Positions 32,901 to 43,257 of a DNA stretch of 64,000 bases are shown in pieces. The notes beneath the pieces were generated by a model that saw nothing but the letters and a program-made list of their open reading frames with translations, was not told the DNA's origin and did not search any database. A program made the position numbers and the translations under genes. Origin of the DNA: Roridomyces roridus. Taxonomy: Eukaryota > Basidiomycota > Agaricomycetes > Agaricales > Mycenaceae. Where the stretch lies: NCBI GenBank assembly GCA_029378245.1, contig JARKIF010000163.1, forward strand, positions 1 through 64,000. Reading direction: 5' to 3'. Every line of letters begins with the position of its first letter. The first letter of the stretch is position 1.

Positions 32901-34234
32901 GAGAGGCAGAGCCCCTCAAAACTTCTGTCCTCAAAGAGTGTCAGAAACTCCTTGGCGATGGCCATCCTGACACCCTGAGAGCCATGGCCAACCTTGCAGT
33001 CACATACGGGCAACTGGGCCGGCACAGAGAGGCAGAGCCCCTTGAAATTTCTGTCCTCAAAGAGCGTCAGGAACTCCTTGGTGATGGCCATCCTGACACC
33101 CTGTTAGCCATGGCCAACCTTGCAAGCACGTACAGGCAACTGGGTCGGTACAGAGAGGCAGAGCCCCTTGAAATTTCTGTCCTCAAAGAGCGTCAGGAAC
33201 TCCTTGGTGATGGCCATCCTGACACCCTGTTAGCCATGGCCAACCTTGCAAGCACGTACAGGCAACTGGGTCGGTACAGAGAGGCAGAGCCCCTTGAAAT
33301 TTCTGTCCTCACAGAGCGTCAGAAACTCCTTGGTGATGGTCATCCTGACACGCTGTCAGCCATGGCCAACCTTGCAGTCACATACGGGCAACTGGGCCGG
33401 CACAGAGAGGCAGAGCCCCTCCAACTTTCTGTCCTCAAAGAGCGTCAGAAACTCCTTGGCGATGGCCATCCTGACACCCTGAGAGCCATGGCCAACCTTG
33501 CAAGCACGTATGGGCAACTGGGTCGGTACAGAGAGGCAGAGCCCCTCCAACTTTCTGTCCTCAAAGAGCGTCAGAAACTCCTTGGCGATGGCCATCCTGA
33601 CACCCTGAGAGCCATGGCCAACCTTGCAAGCACGTATGGGCAACTGGGTCGGTACAGAGAGGCAGAGCCCCTCAAAACTTCTGTCCTCAAAGAGCGTCAG
33701 AAACTCCTTGGCGATGGCCATCCTGACACCCTGAGAGCCATGGCCAACCTTGCAGTCACATACGGGCAACTGGGCCGGCACAGAGAGGCAGAGCCCCTTG
33801 AACTTTCTGTCCTCAAAGAGCGTCAGGAACTCCTCGGTGATGGCCATCCTGACACCCTGTTAGCCATGTCCAACCTTGCAAGCACATACGGGCAACTGGG
33901 TCGGTACAGAGATGCGGAGCCCCTTGAAATTTCTGTCCTCAAAGAGTGCCAGAAACTCCTTGGTGATGACCATCCTGACACCCTGAGAGCCATGGCCAAT
34001 CTTGCCATGACACTTTATAGCACCGGCCGGCCCCAAAAAGCAGAAAATCTTCAGCTCGAAGTTGTTGCCAAATGCAGGGATGTCCTAGGCACAGACCATC
34101 CAGACACCCTCAATGCTACCAAAGACTTGAGGGCTACACAACATGCTTTGGCTAAGGCCAAGGATTCAGAAAAACCTGCCAACAGGATTTCCAAACTGCT
34201 TTCCAGAGTCAAATTCCCCTCCTCCAAGAAATAG
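29919..34234 (+). CDS. NB-ARC/TPR NLR-like protein, copy B (intact, highly repetitive)
   Basis: A STAND-class switch protein, the fungal counterpart of NLR immune receptors. Six exons (29919-29970, 30026-30128, 30174-30226, 30264-30474, 30534-30909, 30962-34234) total 4068 nt, giving 1355 residues with every junction in phase. The N-terminus is glycine-rich (HFHIHGGTGGPGGAGNQHGG and further GGxGG). The NB-ARC has Walker A GLGGTGKTQ, Walker B WTLLFDNADDP, RNBS-B GNIIITSRNP and GLPL LPLAIVQAGAY. A winged-helix region follows, then 18 almost identical 42-residue TPRs (NLASTYGQLGRYREAEPL and so on) and one degenerate unit, ending in a basic tail (KISKLLSRVKF-like). TPRs of this kinesin-light-chain type bind ligands in related receptors. 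A complete open frame suggests function; the ligand is unknown. Copy A at 1-3246 is its disrupted relative. Confidence 0.92.
31720..33990 (+). repeat. 18 near-identical 126-bp TPR units with higher-order repeats
   Basis: Each unit is 126 bp (42 codons). Differences are confined to a few codons: Tyr/His after GR, the pair after EAEPL (EI, EL, KT or QL), Cys/Arg before QKLL, Lys/Glu after RQ, Asp/Gly after LLGD, and the residue after DTL (R, L, S or K). Units 4-6 and 16-18 have the same residue pattern at these sites, evidence of recent block duplication by unequal exchange or conversion. Confidence 0.93.
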
Positions 34235-34600
34235 GTGGAACAGTGCCGCCATGTGGCTTCCACACCATACAATTTTCAAGCAAAAGAATGGATTGTTTTG
34301 ATCATTCAACACATTATTTTCCCCTCTCCGCACAGTGATCAATGATTTGTGACTGACTCATTCCTGGTTCATTTACCTCGGGCTTTTGACCCATTTCAAT
34401 GGTGGGAGTGTCTACCTCATGACTATATTTTTTGGGAGTGATAAGAGCATGAGAAGGGTCCAGAACTATGATGACTCTGTTGTGCACAGGTGACTGTCTG
34501 AAAAAATCCAGATCTGATTAGATAGGCATGTAAGCGAATACAAGACGTTGTAATCCTATAATAATTTCGCGGTGTCAGCGGAATAAATCAATTCCTAGTA

Positions 34601-35155
34601 CAGTGGGAAACCCCCATCCGGACCGCCCATGGAAGATCAATTTATACCATGAGCTTAGATGGAGATGAAGCGCCGGACTACTGGGGTCTGATAGGTAGGG
34701 ATGCACCCTTGTACATTTTTCCCAGGGCATGTAAGTGGGGCCTTCAGTCTGTGGCATCCAATTTATCGAGTTTGTCCGTATGTTGGAAAACCCACATCCG
34801 GACCAAATCATTTTCTTGAGTGGCAGCCGGCAGATTGTCCCATGGGTAAAATGGTCAATTGGAGGCCCCTTGAGGTGCCTATATGTGGATATAATTGCAG
34901 CCCCACAGAAGCCCTGGTTGGCCGGTTAAAATCATAAGACTTTCATGTGTTCGCTGATTTGAGCATTTAAGCGGAGGAAAAATGAATTGAATAGTCCTCT
35001 GCAATGTGTCTATGGTTCTACCTGTAAATTTGGGAGTGGGGACTTCAAGGGGCTACCTATCACCTGAAAAAAACTTGGCCCCATCGGAGCCAACAAGCCC
35101 GTTGGGCGAGCCTTGGTCCGGCAGAGGGTCCGGTCCGGATGGGGGTTTCCCACTG
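34601..35155. mobile_element. Tc1/mariner-type MITE
   Basis: A 555-bp element has 24-bp terminal inverted repeats beginning CAGTGGGAAACCCCCATCCG and is flanked by TA on both sides (34599-34600 and 35156-35157). CAGT ends and a TA duplication fit the Tc1/mariner superfamily. An internal copy of the end sequence lies near 34788 (AAACCCACATCCGGACC). It has no transposase. Confidence 0.85.
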
Positions 35156-35607
35156 TATCTGGGTCAAAAATTCGCGAAAACAAGCATGGTTCGAACTTTG
35201 CTTGCGATGAGTCTAGTCCTGGCTGCCAGAACTAGACCAAGGGGCACCAAAGATAAGAGATCAGCACATCACCTTGAATTTCTTTTTTCAGTCAAATCGG
35301 CAGACCCTCCCCCCCTCTATAAAAGGAAATTTCCTTTTTGGCACACATCAAATCACAGTATTTTGGGTATTTTGGCCCCCCTGCTGCCTGTACATGCTTC
35401 CCAAGGGCTTCCAGTCTATTCTATCAGCTCTGGAGCCCAAGATGGGGGTGTTCCATGGAAATTCTGAATTGACGAGGGTCCTCATGTGACCAGAGCACGT
35501 GACTAATCGGACACGTGACCAAGTCGGCATGTACCGAAAAAATTGAGAAAGTTTGCTGGGGCTCTATTCAGTGGCCTACTATGCAAGCAGAGCCTTTCCA
35601 GTGTCTG

Positions 35608-36082
35608 TGTCACGACAAGACTTGTTTCACGCGTCCAACAGCGGTAAGATGCTGTGGATTGGGTAGTGCGCTACTAAAGCTCGTAAAATGAACTGAATAA
35701 AATTCTAGGAGAGGGTACAGAATACGACGACTAGCTACTGCTTTTATACTATGAGGGATAGATCTACGATGCTACACTAATTGTCCTGGCTTCCGACATG
35801 CACTATTGTCCTGCACCTTTGTCGTCTCCTATTGTGATGTCTACACTGTGTTCTTCATAGAAGCCTGTCATGATCTGACAGTTCACTGATGGAAAACTCC
35901 TTCCCTCATCCACGCTGTCGTTCATAAATATGAAACTGTCCCACGTCTTTAAATAATGTCTTCTTCGGCTTCTTCCTCAATCCGATCGAGATGGGGTTCC
36001 CATGACTTTAACGCTGTACGGCGCCAATGTATATCGGGTTTATTTGGCGTTGTCATGTGTGCAAATAGGTCAGCGCGTGACA
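35608..36082 (-). repeat. 3' LTR of the Ty3/gypsy element
   Basis: 475-bp LTR with TG...CA ends. The last 134 bases of the pol reading frame (35949-36082) overlap it. GTCTG target duplication lies immediately outside. Confidence 0.9.
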
Positions 36083-39000
36083 TTACCCCCTCTCTAGGAT
36101 CGACGTCCTCGTCGATGTTGACAAACCGATTTTCATCGGGAATAAATAATTTCTTCTTTGAGTATTGTCGGGACTCCTCCTTTGGGACGAATCTTTTGCA
36201 TTCGCCGTCCCAATATCCAGCCGGGAGCATGGGTAGCGTCCTGACATCAATGCTGTGTTCCCTATTATATGTGTCCAACAGCTTCTTTGCATGTGTCAAG
36301 TTGCGCGATGGTTCCCACATCCTTTCTCCCATCGGATAGTTCTTCCACTTTATTAAATATTGAAACCCGCGCCCCATCTTGCGGTGTTTCAGAATCTCCT
36401 CCACCTCGTATTCCTCCTCGCCGGATATGATTTTCGGCGGCGGCCGTTTCTCCCTTCGATCCTCGGGTGGTTCCGTATACGGTGTGAGAATCGCCTCGTT
36501 GAACACCGGATGTGACTTGTCCGTGCTCGGCAATTTCAACCTATAGGAAGATGCTCCGACTTTCTCCAGGACCTCGTACGGTCCGAGCCTCCTATCTCCC
36601 AGCTTCTTCGAGGGTCTATCTGTCTGGATGTTCGTCGCCTCAATCCAGACCTTGTCTCCCTTTTTAAATACTGGCGCTGGTCGCCGTCGTAGATTATATG
36701 CTTTTTCCATTGTTTTTTGTGTCTTTTCTAGTGCCGCGGTTGCCTCATCGCGGATCTTCTTCATTTTCTTGCCGAACTCGTCGGCAGCCTCATTCCTCGT
36801 CTCCACCGCATTCTCGATCCCTTTCCAAGGGTGATAGCCGGTATTTAAATAAAACGGCGAGGCCTTCGTTGCCGAACTGGCCTTGTCGTTGTAACAGAAC
36901 TCCGCTAGGGAGAGCCATTCGGCCCAGTCTGTTTGATGGTAATTGATAAATATGCGGAGATATTTCTCAATCTCCTGGTTCATCCGTTCCGTCTGCCCGT
37001 CGGTTATCGGATGGTGTGCCGTACTTGGGTTCATTTCGATCCCCAGGATCTTATTGAGCTCCCGCATAAAGCCTCCTACATATCTCGGATCCCGATCCGA
37101 GATGATCTTTCGAGGTACCCCGTGATATCTAATCACACGATCGCGTGTCAAACGCGCAACTCCTTCAGCCGTGATCTCCATGGTTGTGGGCTCCACATGA
37201 ATCATTTTTCTGAAGGTGTCCACCCAAACTTGAATCGCGTTGTGGCCGTTGCTAATCGGTAGCGGCCCGATCAAGTCCATCGAAATGATCTGCCAGGGTC
37301 CTTCCGCAATCTTGTGCGGGTTCAGCTTGCCCTGCTTGTGCCGAAGAACTCGTGACCTCTGACACGCTTCGCACGACTTTACATACTCGGAAACATTGTT
37401 GCCGAGCTTCGGCCACCAGTAATTTCGTTCCACGAGTTCCTGGGTCCGATTCCCTCCGGGGTGTCCCACGATTGCTGGATCGTGGTGGAGTCCAATAATT
37501 TTATTTCTAAGTTCCGTGTTATGCGGAACATAAATAAGGCCATTGTAGTACACAATGCCATCCTCCTCCTCCCATCTAGGGAGCTTCTTCAGTAAGGCAG
37601 ACCTCACGCTGCCGTCCCTCTTGCGTTCCGCTCGGATCTCTTCCAGGAGATCCTTCTCGACGCCTTCGAGTGTTATCTCTTGTGCCCGGAAATATTCGGG
37701 TTTAAGTAAGACAACTTCTTGGTTGTCCTCCTTCCCCTGATCATGATCCGCTCTGCGGGATAACAAATCGGCCTGCTTGTTCAAAGCTCCCGGCCGGTGC
37801 CGTAACGAGAAGTCGTACTGGGACAACTCGATGATCCATCGTGCCTGCCGACGATTGATTTTCTGCGGCTTTTTGAAGTATTGGAGGTTCTTGTGATCCG
37901 TCAGAACCTCAAATGTGTGCCTAGCACCGAGCAGGAACTGCCTCCACTCATCAAGAGCGAGCATGATTGCGAGCATCTCTTTGTCATAGATCTCGTAATT
38001 CCTCTCGGTGTCACTCATGCCGTGAGACATGAAAGCGACAGGCCTCCAGACTCCCTCCTGGAGCTGGCTGAGCACTGCTCCAACCGCTCCATCTGATGCA
38101 TCGGCCTCAAGCCGATATTCCCCGTCATCCGTTGGCAATGCCAAGATGACATCCTCCGCAATCCGTTCCTTCAACTTGTTGATCGCCTTCTCCTGTTCCG
38201 GTTCCCAGGACCACGCAACCTTCCCCGTCAGCTTAGTGAGGGGCCTGGCAATGTCGGCAAAGCCGCGAACAAATCGCCGATAAAAGTTAACAAAGCCTAG
38301 GAGCGCCTGCACTTGCTTGACGTTCTTTGGCATCGGCCACTCCATGATCCCTTTGATTTTCACTGGGTCCATCCGCATGGAGTTGTGAGAAACGATCACC
38401 CCGAGATATTCGATCTCTGTCTTCTCGAATTCACACTTCTCAGGTTTCAAGAATAATTTATTCTTTTCCAAGGTCTCCAGGACGCGTGAAACAATCTGTC
38501 CATGTTCCTCCAGGGAGTCTGTGTAAATTAAAATGTCATCCAGGTAGACGATCACATGACCCTCGTTGATGAGATCTCGAAGGATATCGTTCATCATCGT
38601 TTGGAACGTGGCCGGTGAATTGGTCAACCCGAAAAACATCACGAGCGGTTCGAACAATCCCCGATTGGTTCGGAAAGCTGCTTTCCAGTCATCTCCTTCC
38701 TTGATCCGTACATTGTTGTAACCCCAACGTATGTCAAGCTTGGAGAAGAATTGAGCTCCTCGGAGTTTGTTGACCAGCTCCGAGATTAGAGGCAACGGGT
38801 ACTTGTTCTTCACCGTCATCTCGTTGAGCTTCCGGTAATCCTGCACCGGTCGAAGGGACCCGTCCTTCTTTTTGATAAAGAAAAATGCCGAAGCCATCGG
38901 CGACTTGGATGGTCTGATCCGTCCACTCTTGAGATTCTCTTCAAGAAACTCGTTCAGCTTCTCTTGCTCGCCTAACGAGAGTGGATAGATCTTGCAATCT

Positions 39001-39266
39001 ACAGCCTTTGATCCAGGCTTTAACTCGATCGCGTGATCCCAGGGCCGCTTTTCCGGCAATGAGTCAAAAGACTCTTGTCTTCCGTCAGTTTCTCTTTTTC
39101 TGCCGAAGCCTGTTCGGCCATCTGCTGTGCCTGCGTTGCCTTGCTTCGCAGCTCCACAACAGGCGCAAAGTCGACCAAAAGGATCGACTCGCCTTCTTCC
39201 ACCGCTTCCTCCCGTGTGACACCTTTTCCGGATTCTAGTCCGGTCATGCCGCACTCTGCCGGACAT
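35949..39266 (-). CDS. Ty3/gypsy Pol: RT, RNase H, integrase, chromodomain
   Basis: A continuous frame of up to 1105 codons; the RT part starts near residue 70 (the first residues are out-of-frame sequence opposite the protease frame). Reverse transcriptase has KLDIRWGYNNVRI and the catalytic YLDDILIY. RNase H has EADASDGAVGAVLSQ. Integrase has the HHCC zinc domain (GHPGGNRT..., CEACQRSR) and DDE core (SMDLIGPLP, ISDRDPRYVGG, QTERMNQEIEKYL). A chromodomain follows (EYEVEEILKHRKMGRGFQYL, WKNYPMGERMWEP), with about 110 more residues after it. Chromodomains guide integration to histone-marked chromatin. No stop interrupts the catalytic core. It has to join the protease frame by a shift near 39065. 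Confidence 0.92.
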   Translation of the reverse strand: MSGRVRHDRTRIRKRCHTGGSGGRRRVDPFGRLCACCGAAKQGNAGTADGRTGFGRKRETDGRQESFDSLPEKRPWDHAIELKPGSKAVDCKIYPLSLGEQEKLNEFLEENLKSGRIRPSKSPMASAFFFIKKKDGSLRPVQDYRKLNEMTVKNKYPLPLISELVNKLRGAQFFSKLDIRWGYNNVRIKEGDDWKAAFRTNRGLFEPLVMFFGLTNSPATFQTMMNDILRDLINEGHVIVYLDDILIYTDSLEEHGQIVSRVLETLEKNKLFLKPEKCEFEKTEIEYLGVIVSHNSMRMDPVKIKGIMEWPMPKNVKQVQALLGFVNFYRRFVRGFADIARPLTKLTGKVAWSWEPEQEKAINKLKERIAEDVILALPTDDGEYRLEADASDGAVGAVLSQLQEGVWRPVAFMSHGMSDTERNYEIYDKEMLAIMLALDEWRQFLLGARHTFEVLTDHKNLQYFKKPQKINRRQARWIIELSQYDFSLRHRPGALNKQADLLSRRADHDQGKEDNQEVVLLKPEYFRAQEITLEGVEKDLLEEIRAERKRDGSVRSALLKKLPRWEEEDGIVYYNGLIYVPHNTELRNKIIGLHHDPAIVGHPGGNRTQELVERNYWWPKLGNNVSEYVKSCEACQRSRVLRHKQGKLNPHKIAEGPWQIISMDLIGPLPISNGHNAIQVWVDTFRKMIHVEPTTMEITAEGVARLTRDRVIRYHGVPRKIISDRDPRYVGGFMRELNKILGIEMNPSTAHHPITDGQTERMNQEIEKYLRIFINYHQTDWAEWLSLAEFCYNDKASSATKASPFYLNTGYHPWKGIENAVETRNEAADEFGKKMKKIRDEATAALEKTQKTMEKAYNLRRRPAPVFKKGDKVWIEATNIQTDRPSKKLGDRRLGPYEVLEKVGASSYRLKLPSTDKSHPVFNEAILTPYTEPPEDRREKRPPPKIISGEEEYEVEEILKHRKMGRGFQYLIKWKNYPMGERMWEPSRNLTHAKKLLDTYNREHSIDVRTLPMLPAGYWDGECKRFVPKEESRQYSKKKLFIPDENRFVNIDEDVDPREGVMSRADLFAHMTTPNKPDIHWRRTALKSWEPHLDRIEEEAEEDII

Positions 39267-39841
39267 CGGCTGAACTTCATAGTCTGGTCCCGCCAGTTGA
39301 TCTCTGGGTTGTGTTTAAACAACCAGTCGTACCCGATAAACACACGTGCTTTGCCTAAGCCCGTGATCAGGAATTTCTGTCGTTCGACATGCGGGCCGAT
39401 TGACATGATCATTTCCACGTAGTGGGTGATCTTGCCTTTCGTGTTCTCGGTCCCGTCAGCATTCCTGGCCACAATCGGCATATCGAGCTTTTTAAGCTCG
39501 AAGCCTTCGGCCTTGGCATAGTCCCTGTCCATGCACGTGGTGGTACACCCGTTGTCCAGCAACGCACGAATGGCATGTGTTTTTCCCGTGTCCAGTGTTT
39601 CCAGCTGGACTGCCACCAACATCTCGTGGTGGACACGTTGCCGTTGGAACTCACGCAGCTCCTGGGCTAGGCGTTGCTCCGACTCCCCCATCGCACGGCG
39701 TGCCAGCCATTGTGCAGCCTCTTTTTTCCTGAGACCAAACGGCACCCGCCCGTGTACCGCCCTTTTTCTTCTCCGTATTTTTATCACTGGTTTGGGTTCC
39801 AGGGGCCTTTTTGAAAGCGCTCCAGCGCTTGTTCTCTTCAT
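39020..39841 (-). CDS. Ty3/gypsy protease-region frame
   Basis: This frame lies between gag and RT. It holds an aspartic-protease-like core, AIRALLDNGCTTTCMDRDYA, with a later FIGYDWLFKHNPEINW. The active-site triplet is DNG, not the usual D[S/T]G, so protease activity is doubtful unless the variant is tolerated. It overlaps the pol frame and must shift to it around 39060-39080, just before SLPEKRPWDHAI. I cannot tell a programmed shift from a mutation. Confidence 0.75.
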   Translation of the reverse strand: MKRTSAGALSKRPLEPKPVIKIRRRKRAVHGRVPFGLRKKEAAQWLARRAMGESEQRLAQELREFQRQRVHHEMLVAVQLETLDTGKTHAIRALLDNGCTTTCMDRDYAKAEGFELKKLDMPIVARNADGTENTKGKITHYVEMIMSIGPHVERQKFLITGLGKARVFIGYDWLFKHNPEINWRDQTMKFSRCPAECGMTGLESGKGVTREEAVEEGESILLVDFAPVVELRSKATQAQQMAEQASAEKEKLTEDKSLLTHCRKSGPGITRSS

Positions 39842-40087
39842 CCATGCGACAATTCTTTAAATTACGTTTCCGATTCTGATTCTCCAAGATACGTATTTTT
39901 TTTGGCTTTTCTACTTCGCCTACAAGAAATTCTTGTATACTACGCTGTAGGCTAGTTTTTTCTATATAATTTACAGGAACACTATTTTGCACATTGTTCG
40001 TGCCGTCTGTAACCGCCTCTAGCGGTGTAAACTGTCCATGGATGATAGATACGGGAGGGCACACCGGTTCGGCCTTGACCGGGCACC

Positions 40088-41110
40088 CTAACAAAAACCC
40101 TTCTCACGGAGGATGGCGGCCAACGCCTGCAGATCCTCCTGAGAATAATCCTCAGTCTTGATCAACCGGATATTAAACCTCTTCTTGGGAGGCTCCGGGC
40201 ACTCCCGCTTCATGTGGCCCTCCTTGCCACAGTTGTAACACTTGAAGGCAGCCCTCTGTTGCGCTCGGTCGACATCCATCGGCGCCGGGTTTCCTGGAGT
40301 GACCCGGGTGGCCAAATGGGGTGTTGTCCCCTGGGGTCTGGGCGGCGGTGGCACCAGTGCCATGGCCTTGGGGAATTTGGGCGGCGGCTGTGCCGGCGTC
40401 CAAAACATTCCTCCCGCTCCCCAGCGAGAGTTGATGAGCTTCCCGCGCTCAATTATGCCGTTGATGGTCATCAACCGGCTCTTCAATCCCATGTATGTCC
40501 CCGGGATTGCCACGCCACCAGCGTAAAGCTGTTTGCGGACCTGGTCCGAGACCAGGATTTCCAGTGCTTGACGCAAGAACGTGTCATGCAGCACATCTCC
40601 GGGTGTGTAGCCCGCCTGCTCAGCGTTCAACTCGAACGACTGAAGGAAATCGGCCAGGGTGGAGCTACCCTGCCGAGTGTTCATCAGGCGCAACAGCGCC
40701 GTCTCCTTGACGTTCTGATCCGCGAACGTCGACTCCAACTCGATCATGAAATCCTCGAAAGTCGAGTGGATTTGACCAAGGCGAAAATGCTTCGCCTTCC
40801 AGTTGCGTGACCAGTTGGAGGCTGGACACGCGGAACCATCCTTGTCGCCCAACAACGACAGCACGAGACAGATGTGTTTGTGGTCCCCATCAAAATCGTG
40901 ATTGTACGCCACCAGGTATGTGGTGACGCTATCAATCCAAGTTTCCCACTTGGATTTGTCGTTGCCGTTGATACGCAGCGTCACGCGCACTAGTGTATAG
41001 TAGATAGCTCGAGTAGGTAATGTCCTAGAAGTAGACCGCGAAGCGATATAACTCCACAACACACTAACCACACAACACACACAACACACACACAATTCCT
41101 TGACTAGCAC
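40088..41110 (-). CDS. Ty3/gypsy Gag with CCHC zinc knuckle
   Basis: A capsid-like domain begins around VTLRINGNDKSKWETWIDSV and continues through FRLGQIHSTFEDFMIELEST to the Gag-type LMNTRQGSSTLADFLQSFEL. A zinc knuckle CYNCGKEGHMKREC follows near the C-terminus, which ends LREKGFC at 40088. The upstream part of the open frame is a CA-repeat-derived stretch without an ATG, so the true start is unknown. Confidence 0.8.
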   Translation of the reverse strand: MLVKELCVCCVCCVVSVLWSYIASRSTSRTLPTRAIYYTLVRVTLRINGNDKSKWETWIDSVTTYLVAYNHDFDGDHKHICLVLSLLGDKDGSACPASNWSRNWKAKHFRLGQIHSTFEDFMIELESTFADQNVKETALLRLMNTRQGSSTLADFLQSFELNAEQAGYTPGDVLHDTFLRQALEILVSDQVRKQLYAGGVAIPGTYMGLKSRLMTINGIIERGKLINSRWGAGGMFWTPAQPPPKFPKAMALVPPPPRPQGTTPHLATRVTPGNPAPMDVDRAQQRAAFKCYNCGKEGHMKRECPEPPKKRFNIRLIKTEDYSQEDLQALAAILREKGFC

Positions 41111-43257
41111 GCTGACACCTAACGGTTGAGTTCGGGGTCGTCTGAAGTATACAGATAAGACTGATACTCCGCGGTTTGGTTCTCGGAAGCTTGTAGGTTG
41201 ATTCTCGAGGTTTCACACCAAGTTCAATGTCTTTGAACTAAGAGGAATCTCTTGACTGGTTTGTAGACTGCTCACAACGAACACGAGGTTACGATGTTAA
41301 AAGGTTTTATATTTTATTGACCGAAACACACAATATCCAAACACCAATACAACTTCGATACAACACGAAGAGGAACTATAGCACAGAGGGCAACCCACTA
41401 CCCCTTAAGTATGTTACTATAGCTGACCCAAGTTGAACCAGAGCTCGGGTGCCTTTGATATTGCGTCTAAGCTAAGAGAAATGATACAACAAATCTCCGC
41501 GGAAGTCACAAGACTGCACTATAACCACAGATCAAGCTTCGACCCAATGTCTAGGCAAGAAGGCGTACAATGCAATGCTGCAAGGGCGGGATCTACAGGC
41601 CTTATATACTACTCCCTACTGGTCTGATGATATAACTACTATTACGCGCCTGCCATCCCTATTTCCGTACTTTCCCTATAACCCTAGGTGTCCTGTCACC
41701 TATATTACATCCCCTCGAACCGCTCCGCGTGGTTCTGTTGCTTATGTTGCTGCTTGGCCCGGCTGATCGGTGGTCATGCCGTCTTGGCATTCGAGCCGAT
41801 TGGCCTGGTAATTTGATTCCGTCGTTTCATTACACTCTCTTGCTGAGCCAGCACTCATTATGACTATATCCCTCGACCCAGGTCCATAAATAACCTCGGT
41901 CCGCCATCTTCGTCATTCAAGGCTTACTCCTGGCATATTCTGTCGGACGCGATCATCGCTCTGATCGTCTGCCGCGACGCCGCCGCTTTCCATGATCATG
42001 ATCGTACTCGGATCAGTTCTCGATCATACTAGTGTGCCTGCGCGAGTTCGACTCGCCCACTTGTCATCTCTTTTCTGGGTGTCTCTTCAATACCGGAACG
42101 AATGGTAGTATTTCCTCCAACTCGCCTACACGAGCCACTCTGTTTGTATACATATATATAGACTTATACCGGTCCGCGAGGTACTCCGCGAACCTTGTCA
42201 TGATAGTACTGCGCGTCCGCGCAACCTTCGTCTTTGCTCTATAGCTAGTCTAGCTCATTTCTGAATACACCTGGGCTTGGTATATCTCCTTGGGTATGGT
42301 ATCTCCACAAGTAGTAGTCCCCGCGAACCGCCTATTGGAGTCACTACAACCGACCACTTGAACGAATAGCCAAGCGTAGTGTACTGACGACTTGTACTTG
42401 TCTCATTAATACACGAATAGCGACACGGAGCTCGGTCCTATCCCTTATTGTATATCACCTGACAGAGGCATTGGTGTGCGCACCAAAACAGCTAAATAGC
42501 CAGATTTCACGCGTGCGAAATACGCAGTCGTATCACCGTCGAACGGCGGAGGAAACCGGGCCAGCGTCATCTTTGCTGGTGCCGGGCGTGGGGGGAGAGC
42601 CTGAATTAAATCAGCCAGGCTCGGCTGAGGAGGGTGGGAGTCGGGTCGCATAGGAAGGGGGCGAGGAGATTGGGTAGGAGGGCGGGAAGTGTAAGGTTGG
42701 GGGGGGTAACCGGCCCGAGGCTGGTCGAAGTAGATGGGACTGCCGTGGTGGGACATGGCAGGATCGGCGGTGTGGAATGTGTGGTGGGTGGTAGCAGAAA
42801 CGGCCAAGAGCTGGTCCGCTATGGAGTTGGCTTCTCGGCTAGAGGTGCCGGAAGAGGAGGAGGGTGCGCGAAACGCCGTCGCAACTTGGGTAGGAGTGGC
42901 ACGAAGCCGGTGGTGAATTTCTCAGTCGTAACACTTGCCGACAGAACAAACCCGGGCCTTCTACGACTCTCCCGGTATTTGCGTGAGGGTACTCTCCGAA
43001 GATTGCCACCCGAACACCAACATCTGCTATTGTGCGGGGACAGACTCAACGTTTCCCGTAGCACAGCGACTGTCTGTCAAAATAGTTCGACACGAGATTG
43101 GCGCTTATTTAACGTCGCGATTCAACGACGTGACGCTTGAGGTATGAATGGATCTTCAATTACGAGAGTCCAAGTAGTAGGGGGAGGGACGCCAAAGCGT
43201 ATAGAAAGGATAAGGTCGGTGGGGAGGTAAGAGCGGTATGAGGGTAGACTTTTATTA
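41111..43257 (-). other. Atypical 5' internal region of the LTR element, with a second gag-like fragment
   Basis: About 2.1 kb separates the 5' LTR from gag, far longer than a usual leader. Near the LTR a proline-rich frame (42445-42807) ends in PPFDGDTTAYFARVKSGYLA, resembling the start of a capsid domain, and stops. The remaining 41.1-42.44 kb has no coding frame. It holds an AGTATATAAGG TATA-like site and AATAAAATATAA on the minus strand, features of an LTR, so a solo LTR or other insertion is possible. I could not find clear target duplications. A CA-rich tract lies at 41055-41094. Confidence 0.45.

Noticed and set aside
31448..33847. Repeated antisense open frames of 120-170 codons in the TPR region
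   Set aside because: They are the reverse of the 126-bp TPR units and have no features of their own.
35956..36339. Plus-strand frame of 127 codons in the LTR and pol end
   Set aside because: Reverse of the pol C-terminus, repeated in the other LTR for that reason.
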